From positions 1,413,872 to 1,477,871 of the forward strand of contig ML976660.1 in assembly GCA_010015655.1 (NCBI GenBank): a stretch of 64,000 nucleotides of DNA. The letters run 5' to 3'. Below the pieces are notes generated by a model that was given only the letters and a program-made list of their open reading frames with translations, was not told the DNA's origin and searched no databases. Shown in pieces: positions 54,700 through 64,000 of this stretch; position 1 is the first letter of the stretch; every line of letters starts with the position of its first letter. The stretch is from Bimuria novae-zelandiae CBS 107.79 (lineage: Eukaryota; Ascomycota; Dothideomycetes; Pleosporales; Didymosphaeriaceae). The position numbers were made by a program, and so were the translations under genes.

Positions 54700-57600
54700 C
54701 TATTCCTTATTCCTATAAGTAAATCCACTAACTTAATGCCTTTAGAGGTCCAGGGCGATTTAAATACTTATTATAAAATTATCTTAACTTGTAGGGGACT
54801 CCTATAAAGTTTAATATAGAGTACTATACCAGATCTAGGTCATGTCCTACCTACTTAACTCTATATTTAAGGGTATTTTAGGATAGCTTACTAGCTAAGA
54901 TCTCTTTAACTTTCTATTTCTCTACTCTATTAATAGGGATACTTGGCGGTTTCGGAGCTTCTTGTCCTGGCAATAGGTCTTAAGAATCTTTATAAAAGAG
55001 ATTTAAAGTAAAGATATCGTAGATTTAAGACCTTAAAGGAAGTTTAAGTCTATATAAGTAACTAACTTATTCTATTACTTTAAAAGGGCCCTCCTACTTA
55101 TTAGATAGCTTTTAGCTAGATCTTAACACCGTAAGGTTACAAGCATCTAGGTAGACTATATTATTAACTTCTTAGTTAACTAGGCAACGGTGTTAATTAA
55201 TTATAGATTATATTTAGTCTTATACTTATTTTATATTTTTTTTTCGCTAGCTGCTAAGCGGCATGCATTTATTTAGCTAATAATTAAGTATCTTTAACAT
55301 TTAAACAATCCTAGGGCTTAGTAAATAAGGTAGGATTCCAATCCTAACTTTAACAGGGTTTAAAGCTATATAGGATCTAGTAGGGTGACATGCTAATAGC
55401 CAAATAGGGTAGGGTAACCTACGCTCGATTGATTAGGGGTAGAAGTGAACTCCAGTTATCCTGGTAGTAGGATACAAAGGGGCGTAGCCTCTGGTCAATA
55501 TACTTATTTATGATTTCTGTCTGGCCATCTGTCTCTTTATAGTACGCGGTAGATAGCTTCACTTTAACGCCTATAATCTAATAGAACTCTAACTAGAATA
55601 TAGAAATAAACTAAGGACCTTAATTAGAGACAATAGACTCTAGAGTGTGTCTAAATTAGTACACTTATTATACGAATAAGTTAGCTATTTTGCGGGTATT
55701 AATTAATTTATAGCAAGGAATAGATACTACTTATTTAAATAAATAATTAATAACTACTATAATCTAATTATATCTAGCCCTGTCTTTAAGAAATTCTTTA
55801 AAGTCGATGCATAGATGTTGCATAGGCCTATTAGGGATAGGTAATAGATGCAAAAACCCTAGAGTAGGGGTCTGCCTTAGGTGTGCACGTCGGCAGGGAA
55901 TGTAGTTTTATATATACTACTTACAGGTAACTTCTATTCCCTTCTAGTAGTACTTTCGAGAGAGCAACTGGTAGGTTTTTATATAACCTAGATAAGCCGT
56001 TAACTTCTAATTATGGATTTCCCAGATAAGGCGGGTATATAGAGTAGATTCGGGAGGGACGCACAGTCTGTTATTATACAGAATAAGACTATTATAAATC
56101 TAATATTTCTCTAGTAGGGACTAGCGTTCTATAATGAATCTAAGGTAGTTTTCCTACAGTAAGGCTTTAATAAGTTAATAGGAATCTAGACTTATAATGT
56201 CTTTATTAGTTAATAAGGCGAACACGTCGACTTCGGCATTAGACTTTTTAATATAGGTCTAGGCTAGGTCGGAGTTAATTCGGGGGTTAAGTCGATAGGG
56301 CCCTAGGAATACTTAGCTATAATTATTATTTTAAATAGCCTTAAGGTCCGCAATATCTTATTCTTATTAACTTAAGATATTAGCTTTAGCGTTGCTTTTA
56401 CCTAGCGTGTATTTAATTTAGAAGTTAAACAAGAATAGCATTTCGTACCAGTAAACTTAATAAGCATTAAGGACCTTGGTAGTTATAAAGTATTCTAAGG
56501 ATTAATAATCTAAAAGAACTTAAATTATAGTTTAGGTAGAAGCGAGTTCTGCGCGCTACTTAATAAATGTAGTAATAATAGTAAATAATTCCTTATTATA
56601 GATCTCCTAGTTTAGTTTGGATCAGGTTAGGGCATGACTGTAGAATGCTACTGGTTAAACTTTCTATCTAAATATTCCTGGGATAGTACTCCTGTAATTA
56701 CTCCGTCTAATACATCTGTTTCTACCCTAGTAGGTAGTTTAGGGTCGAAGTAATAGAGGGTGGGGATAGCCAGTAACGCCTGTTTAATTTACTAGAAGGC
56801 GACTTTATACTCCAAACTCTATTTAAATAGGATTTAAGGACTTTACAGGGTACTAATAGGCTTCGCAATATAGGAGAAGTCCTTAATAAATTACTAATAA
56901 AACCTAGTAAATTTAAGGAATAACTTTACACCTATTACGGTCGTAGGGGCTTCCCAGTTCCGTAGTGCTTCTACCTTGGCTGGATCTACCTCCATACCAG
57001 TGTTAGTAAGGATATAACCTAGGTATCGGGTCCGAGTCACATGGAATTCACTTTTAAGGATGTCGACTTAGAGGCTGGCTTTCTAAAGACAATCTAACAC
57101 CTTCTAAACGTGCTCGATGTGTTCCTCGACAGTGTTAGAATAGATAAAGATGTCATCTAGGTACGCAATATAAAAGTCGTTAAAATAATTAATAAGAATA
57201 TTATTTATATATTGCTAGTAAGTAGCTAGTCTATTATATAACCTAAAAGGTAATACCTTGCACTTATAAGTTCCATATTAAGTCTAAAACGTAGTGTACT
57301 CTTCTAATTTAGGATCTATACGAATTTTATTAAAGGCAGCTTAAATATTAAATTTAGTAAATATCTTAGCCTTAGTGGGGCAAGCTAAAAGTTTGTTAAT
57401 TCTTAAAATTAGGTAGGAGTCCTTTTAGGTTAGAAGGTTAAGTTTATAATAGTCTATATATATTTAAAAATCTCCGTTTGGCTTTCGTACACAAAGGATA
57501 GGAGACGCGAAAGGGCTTTAACTATACTTAATAAATCCCTTTTAAAGATATTCTAGAACGTACTTTTTAATAGCCTCTAGTTCTTCCAGACTGGATTTAT

Positions 57601-59900
57601 ATAGAGGATTATAGTTGTTTGGAAGGGGTTCGGTGAGCACAATCTTATAGTTATATAGTTAATACGTAGGCAGCTTATTAGCCGTAGTCTTACTAAATAT
57701 ATCCTAATACTAATAGTATATCTAAGGAAGTTATTCTTTAATAAAATAAGTATTTTTAGAATCTTTAGCGTGGCGTTAAGTTCGTATATAGTCTAACAGG
57801 CGTTCGATTTCGTACAGAAAAGTAGTAAAGAATTTGTTAACTAGCTTTTTTATATTAAAGTAAAAGGCGTTTACTAAGATAAGAGCAATTATAGGCATCC
57901 GCATCGCCTACGGAGCAGATACGGAATAGGTAGGTTTTAAAGCAGGATCCTAAGAAATTAGGGGTACTATCTTCTTACTTAGAGGGAGAGGATAAGGTAG
58001 TTAAATAAGGCCCTTAATGCGATTAACTATAGGGCTATTCTTTATCCAATATTATTCCTATTCCTATAGGATATCCCGGCGACGAATATCTTACTAAACC
58101 TCTAAGTTCCGAATTAGCTGTTCTAGCTATATTAAGATAGTTTTAGAGGAATTGTAAGTCTTAAGATACTTTGCTAGCTATAAGATCTAATTCTGCTTTA
58201 TATCTAATTAAAGCTTAAAGCGCTTAAGCTATTAGAGTTTTAGGATATAGTCCTATATTCCTAAGTCTATTACTATAAAGGGGCAGTTACAGATTGTTCG
58301 CCTATTTATCCTTATATATAAACAAATGTATTAGTCTACTAGGACACGAATCTTATTTAAGAACCCTTAAACCATAACGCGGTACAGTAGTTTTTAGATA
58401 AAAATATAAAGTAACTAAGATAAAAAAGCTATAATTTAAAAATTAATAAAAAGAAAACCTTAGGCACTAGTATTAATAAGGGTATTAAGTTAGATTCTAT
58501 ATCTATTTAAATAGAGTACAAGGGGGGTTCGAAAGTAAGGACCTCCTAGCAACTTCGACAAATCTATATTAAAAAGGTCGTACTTGCTTATACCTAGGGC
58601 GGAGGCTTTTCCTAGGCGTCTTCGTTTCCCGGGGATGCTTCCTCATCCGCATTAACGTATTCTTAATTAGAGTCTAGTTCTACTCCGATCTCGTGGACGC
58701 GGGGTTAAGGGTAATCTCTAATAAAGTGTCTTAACTTTCTATAGTTATAGTAGGTGTCGGAACTTGTTTATATTATTAGAGGTTATAATAGCGGGACTGT
58801 CCTGTCTTAGGGCGCATTTAGAGTAGATTCCTTAATAGGCCTATATAGTACCTTAGTTAGGGTACTAGGGTGAATTTCTTCCTTATAGTTCTTCTAACGC
58901 AGAGGTTAATTTATACTAGTTATAAAATAGGTAAAGGGACTTGTTAGTGCATTCCGCGTTTCTAAGTTAAAGGCTATTAGGTAGGCTACTATTTTTTTTA
59001 AAGGAATTATTCTACAGGTGCTTAAACCCTATATTTAGAGCCCTTAAGGATGGTGTTATCTTTTCCTACAGAAATAGAGACTATTTATCCTTATAAACTC
59101 TACCTCGGATTACTACACTAATAAACTTAGCCTTAAAGGCAGGAAAAGTTTCCTTAAAGGTTATCTCTAAGTATTAAAACGTAGTCTAGTACTTAGCTTC
59201 CTTATTACTAGATATAAAGAATAATAATAGTAGTTTAATTATCTCCTTAGCATTCTTAAACTGTAACGTATCTAAAGTGACTAGGTACTAGGGTTCTAAA
59301 TATTCGCGAGCGGTACTAAAAGTATATCCCTATACTAATACTATACAAGCGCGTTTACTTAGATAGTAATTCGCGTTAATCTTAAGATAGTCCCTAATTA
59401 ATACTTACTATTAAGGAAAGATAGGTTCTTTCCTATTAATTAAAAATTCTGTCTTAGGAGTTCGCTTAGATAGCTTTGCCATAATAGTGGCGAGAGATTT
59501 AGACTAGTATTAGAGGGCTATTAGGAGTAATTTAATTATAGGCTAGGCTTAGTTCTTAGCTTAAGATTCTTTAGTTAATTACTTTAGTTATGCTTACATT
59601 TAACGTAATTAGTTCTAAAAAGCTATTACTAGGTTAGCGGATTAAACTAAATTAGCTCTAGGTCTAATAATAGGATTATTTAGAGTATTATTGCTTTTTT
59701 TATCTTCTTCGCTCTTTAAAGGTTCTAGGGGTGGCTAACGGTCTCTCTAAGTCCAACTCCGGGCCGCCTACTGTACCGTTTTTAACAATGCTAAAGTAGA
59801 CATTAACGTTTAATTTTAAGTTTATAGGTTATTAGTAGTTACTACTTTTTTACCTTGGCGCAACTTTACGCGACTTTTCTAAAGTTAACTTAATTTATTT
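54700..59900 (-). pseudogene. Gypsy G gag-pol with chromodomain, RIP-broken
   Basis: Read right to left. The gag ends at a zinc knuckle remnant (YYNYRKLRH, cysteines changed) near 58735-58765. The RT active site YLDDIFIYSNTVEEHIEH is intact at about 57110-57165. RNase H is near 56350-56700 and the integrase near 55200-56000. A NIVYLDACNLTVLRSS-type segment is at about 55110-55170, followed by GPFKVIE. A chromodomain (VKEILASKL...LKYRVKWVGHDLD) is at about 54800-54930. The order is that of chromoviral Ty3/Gypsy. Stops are frequent outside the RT core, so the element is dead. Confidence 0.75.
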
Positions 59901-60057
59901 ATAATTAGGAGTTCTAAACCTAAAGGCTTTAATTAGCAAAAGGTCTCTAGAATCCTGCCTATAAAGAAAACTAGAGAGGCGATAACGCGGGTCTATTCCA
60001 TTCTTATAGTAATATTCTTTAAAGCTGTTACTAGCGATAGCAACCTTTTCTGTATAA

Positions 60058-60443
60058 TATATTAGCGCAGGTTACTTAAAGGATTAATATTAGCGTATCT
60101 TTTAGTAGAGGCATATAAGAGTACGTATATAAGAATATAGCCTTAAATAAATTAAATACCTATAGGCCTGGTACAAAAGGATACAGAAAAGGTACTAAAC
60201 TATAAAGGCCCTAAGCTCCTCTAAATACACCTCTTCCTAAATAGCTAGCTAGCACACATCTGCCATAGGTTAACCGTCAGTCTAATAGATCCGAAATAGG
60301 TCTGAATCGGATCTGTAGTTCCCCATCGGTCTGATAGATCCGAAATTGGTCCGATACGGATAAGTGTCGGTTTTCGGATGATCTCGAATCCTGTCTTGAC
60401 TTGCCAAGGGTTCTCGTGTCGACGAGCGATTGTTCCTGTTACA
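60058..60443 (-). repeat. 5' LTR of Gypsy G
   Basis: 386 bp; the last 110 bp (60330-60443) are nearly free of RIP changes (GTCGACGAGCGATTG), while the same segment of the left LTR is AT-converted. Confidence 0.9.
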
Positions 60444-60448
60444 GTTTT

Positions 60449-61134
60449 AAGGAAATACTTTTTTAATATTAAGTTCTTATCTTAGCCTCATATATTGTTT
60501 AAGCGCTTAAGTTAAGGATATAATAAGTATAATAGAGCTAATAGTAAGGCGTATAAAAGTTAAACATAATATTAAGAGTAACTATAGCTATAATATTATT
60601 TATCGCATTATTAAGTATAAGTATTTAACGTGCTCCAGATTATCGTTAAAGGCCAAAAGTATCGTACTTATAACTTTAGTAATATTATCACCGCTATATC
60701 TACTATATAGGACTAGAAGACTAAGGAGATAGTTCTTAACCTTACCTAATTTATTAAAATAGTATATATAAATCCTAGTACGGACACTTCTGCCTCCCAT
60801 TATAGTCTAATTATTAAAGGAGACAATATAAGCGACTTAGCTTATAAGTGACGCTAAGTAATAGCAGGGATATAGGAATAATATTCTACTAAAATTTAAT
60901 TTTAAAGGCTATTATAGCTTTGCCAGAAAGCTTACTTTCCTAGTAAGTTTAAGATAGTAACTATACAACGGAAAGCAAGCGTCTTAATTACGTAACAGCT
61001 CTAATTATTAGTCTATACCTAGTCTTTTACCTCGTCTAAAAAGCGCCTTTATAAGAAGCTAGAGGCTGTCTTATTAGCTATTTCTTATAAGATTTTAGTA
61101 CCTTTAAACTAAAGCTAGTTAGGAATAGAGCCAG
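60449..61134 (+). pseudogene. RIP-degraded coding region of unknown identity, right part
   Basis: Continuation of the host sequence at 51901-53257 after Gypsy G. A plus-strand frame from about 60640 to 61130 reads coherently through RIP stops: QKYRTYNFSNIITAISTI, then VLNLT.FIKIVYTNPSTD, FQRLLQLCQKAYFPSKFKIV, RKASVLIT and RLYKKLEAVLLAISYKI. I do not recognise it. A 66-codon minus-strand frame at 60600-60800 is probably a shadow. Confidence 0.4.
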
Positions 61135-61349
61135 TGTGAGGACGAGCGCGGGCTCCTGCATTGAAAGAGTAGATAAGGTAAGTTAGCTCTATTTTAGCTA
61201 CACTAAGATGAGGAGACTATAGGTACAAAGGCCTACAGCGCTTTTGTGCGCTGCCATTCGGCACGGAATAACTCTTCGGACGCTCTCATGAGGGAGTTGC
61301 GCTCGGGCGTGTGAGGTTATGTAACCCGTCAGCTTGCTGGGTCGTTACA
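61135..61349 (-). repeat. 3' LTR of Gypsy H
   Basis: About 215 bp, minus-strand start TGTAACGACCCAGC and end near CCTCACA. Largely free of RIP (CG-rich block 61240-61349). The minus strand just outside has the polypurine tract GGAGGGGGATGA. The left end is inferred from the terminal TGT/ACA only. Confidence 0.65.
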
Positions 61350-64000
61350 TCATCCCCCTCCAAGGTAGGCTCAGTCCCCTAAGTCTACTACGTTACCTCC
61401 TTTATGCCTTACTTGTACTTACCTACCTATAGCTTTGCTATCCTCCTCCGTTATCTTTAGATAGGTACCTGTCTTAAACGCTTATAGCTCGGTATCTAGT
61501 TGTAGCAATAGTTTAGGTTTATTAAAGTATATATTATAATACTCCCTTACCTTTTATGGTGCCCTAATAAATCCTTAAGCATTATACTAAGTACGATAAA
61601 AATTATAAGTAGTTTAGAAGACTTTATATTATAGGCGTCTATAGTATATATAGCTATTAAGGATCCCCTTTACTTACTATTCTAGGTTACTATCTACCTT
61701 TACTAGCTCCTCTTCCGGCTCTACCTAATCTAGCAGTGTGTTTATAGTAGATTTCTATAGGTAGTCTATATAGAAGACGTCGTGCATATGTATGTATAGT
61801 AAAAGCTTAATTTGGTAAGAGTATCCTTTTATAATAATAATTAGATAGGGCCTGTATATTTACTAATTAAGCTTTTAACTAAAATAGCTAGTAGTAAAGT
61901 CCTTAGGCATAATATAGACTTAATTATCTATTAAAAAATTAAGTTTACGACGTTTTTTATTTACTTAACGTATTTAGTATTTTTAAGCCTAAGTGATCTC
62001 TTTCTAAGTTATTTTTATAGCTAGCTTTATAGTATTATATTAGGCTTTTACGTAGTTTTGCGCTTCCTTTTAGAACATTTACTTATAAGCTATAGGCGAG
62101 GTCCTTATATACTCTTTTTAGTTTTAGTAATAAGTAGGCCAATATCTAAATTTAATCTTATATAGTAAGAGGCTAGTAGTTTTATGAAACAGTATGGCTT
62201 AAGTCTAGTCTATATAGGATAGTAGGTTAGACTAGTCCTTTAGTAGTAATTAATAAATAGGTAAAGACGCTAGTTAAGGCACTAGTTTATAATTTTTATA
62301 TTACTATTAGTCTAAGGATAATAGGCTATTAAGTGTTTTTACTTAATACTTATAAGCCTATATAGCTTGCTTATAAATACTAAGATAAACAGGGGCCTTA
62401 ATTAGATATAATAGACTTAAGTAGGCCATATACGTGCTAGATATAGCGATAGTATATATCTATAGCCTGTTCTACAGTAGTCGTCTTATGACAAGGTAGT
62501 GAGAAGCAGTGTTTACTTAGGCAGTCTACTATAATAAAGATATTATTATAGCCCTTCTTATTAGGCAGGAACGATTTAAAGTTTATAAATATATTCTACT
62601 ATAATCTCTCTAGTATTAGTAGCGACTTAAGTAGTCCTAGGGTGTAATCACGAGGTATATAGCTCCATTAGCAAGCCTTATAGGCAGTAATATAGATATC
62701 TATATCTTTAGCTATGTTTAGCTAGTAGTACTAATATTTAAGTAGCTTTGCTATCTTCCTTTTCCCTAGATAAGCAGTAATCTGCGTAGCGTAGACGGCT
62801 CGGATTAGGTAGGTACGTATAAAGTAGACTACTAGGACAACTAGCTAGCACTAGTATAAGAGTAAATCTTAATTATTTAGTTTTTATATTTAGCTATTAG
62901 CTAGTGCCTTGTCTCGTAATTTCTGTAGACTCTAATAGTTATAGTTTATTTTAATTACTTAATTAATAAGTATATAATAATCCACTAAGGAGGGAGAGTC
63001 TATAAAGGTGTCTATTATAATAATTTTAAGCTTCTACTATAGTTCCTAAGTAGCAAGGTTAGCGAACTAGCTTATAGCTATATGCACTATATTAACGTCT
63101 AGCTACTTAGCCTATAAGAAGACCCTTATACAAGCTACTTTATCCTTTTCTTTTTTAGTATATAGCTCCCCTTACTTACGTAATAATATATTCGCCACTA
63201 CGTTAGTAGTGCCTAGTTAGTAGGTAAGCATTAGGTTAAAGTTAGTAATTATTATAGCTTACTATATTTATTAAGGAGTAACCTTTTACTTAGTAAAAAA
63301 GTACTCTAGCACTTAATAATTAGTAATAGCACTAAATAGCTTAGTTATTTATAGGCTAATAAGCTAAAACCTCTACTTTTTAAAGCTCTTAATTATAGCT
63401 AGTATCTCCTTATCGTGTATATTATAGTTTATCTACGGGCTACTTATAGTTTTAGAGTAGAAGAATATAGGGCGCTAGAGGCTATTATCCTACAGCTAGT
63501 AGAGTACGCTAGCTATGACTCCGTCGCTAGTATTAGTTTCTATGCGCGTCACGCGATAGGGCAAGTAGTAGGTAAGGATATTATTTAACAGCACAAGGTC
63601 TTTAGCTTGCTAAAAGGCTACGAGCTTATACTTACTAAAGTATGCTAGGCATCCTTTTTAAGTAGCTTTATAAGTGGTCTAATAATACGTTTATAGTCCT
63701 TAAGGAAGGTCTAATAGAAGTTATAAAGGCTTACAATAACTATATAGCTTTAACTAATATAGGTACTAGCTTGTTTTATATAGAAGTAACTTTCCTTAGA
63801 TCCTTCTAAATACCTTACGTGCTAATAATAAGACTAAGGAACTTTATCTTTATTACTATAAACTTGTTTTTCTTAACATCTACTTATAAACTAGTGTTAT
63901 AGAGTTACTTAAGCACCTGTGCAACATGCTCCTTATAATATAGTAGATCCTCTAAGTAGATAAAGATATTATCTAGATATGCTATGCAGAAGTTATTAAG
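61350..64000 (-). mobile_element. Ty3/Gypsy element H, 3' part, RIP-degraded, runs off the window
   Basis: Minus-strand pol read from the window end leftwards. An RT motif YLDNIFIYLEDLLYYKEHV lies at about 63920-63980 (YLDD with D to N). RNase H and integrase remnants (for example an HCFSLPCHK-like stretch opposite 62490-62520) lie towards 62000. The 3' end is the polypurine tract and LTR at 61135-61349. Gag, protease and the 5' LTR lie beyond 64000. Similar in layout to Gypsy G but with a different LTR. Confidence 0.65.

Larger units (their letters stand above)
53258..60443 (-). mobile_element. Ty3/Gypsy chromovirus G, partly RIPped
   Basis: 7,186 bp with 386-bp LTRs (53258-53643 and 60058-60443) and GTTTT target duplications (53253-53257 and 60444-60448). 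The minus orientation follows from the purine tract AAAGGAGAGGATAG next to the left LTR and from pol direction. The minus-strand LTR begins TGTAACAGGAAC. It is less mutated than Gypsy A and B in places (RT core). A plus-strand reading frame lies between the chromodomain and the 3' LTR. Confidence 0.9.

Overview
The window reads as a heterochromatic, transposon-packed block of a filamentous ascomycete (Pezizomycotina) genome. Most of it is very AT-rich, poor in CpA/TpG and rich in TpA while CpG survives, and almost every transposon frame is broken by TAA/TAG in place of CAA/CAG/TGG. This is the signature of repeat-induced point mutation (RIP). Only one island (about 44,790-51,900) and a few short patches (TPR fragment 27,153-27,625, solo LTR 26,873-27,127, the 900-bp units in 5,481-7,290) keep ordinary composition. 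Species and chromosome position cannot be told from the sequence. No tRNA, rRNA, CRISPR or biosynthetic genes were seen.

Layout. (1) 1-25,672 is a single Ty3/Gypsy chromovirus (family A, + strand; 5' LTR cut by the window start, 3' LTR 25,244-25,672) split by three nested insertions with target-site duplications: a pogo-like DNA transposon Z (4,556-10,466), a Gypsy element B on the minus strand (11,654-19,139) and a Copia element C (19,379-25,196). Z itself carries two tandem 900-bp units, a small MITE-like inverted repeat and a second pogo-like transposon Y inside its right terminal repeat. (2) 25,673-36,094 is a mosaic: half of a second Y-like transposon with a clean solo LTR, a fragment of a TPR-repeat gene, a degraded Copia D with an (AAT)n tract and an assembly gap, and the 3' half of a Copia E. 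(3) 36,095-44,629 is a second family A Gypsy on the minus strand, with a gag-only terminal-repeat element V inserted in its 5' LTR. (4) 44,961-51,082 is an intact, un-RIPped Copia element F (identical 154-bp LTRs, AAACC target duplication) carrying two overlapping ORFs: a small Myb-like/SANT-like ORF and a complete gag-pol. It sits just upstream of a small ordinary-composition gene (51,267-51,677). (5) 51,901-61,134 holds a degraded protein-coding region of unknown identity split by Gypsy G (53,258-60,443, minus strand). (6) 61,135-64,000 is the 3' part of another minus-strand Gypsy H that leaves the window.

How it works together: the only element that looks able to move is Copia F, which has a PBS matching the anticodon region of initiator tRNA-Met, a polypurine tract, CCHC/PR/IN/RT/RNase H motifs and perfect LTRs. 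Its unusual points are the upstream ORF joined to gag-pol by an ATGA overlap, and a 33-bp coding repeat between integrase and RT whose units form short hairpins with paired substitutions. Everything else is a fossil record of successive insertions, most of it mutated by RIP. Boundaries given with target duplications were read directly; family assignments of RIPped coding parts rest on residual motifs read through stop codons.
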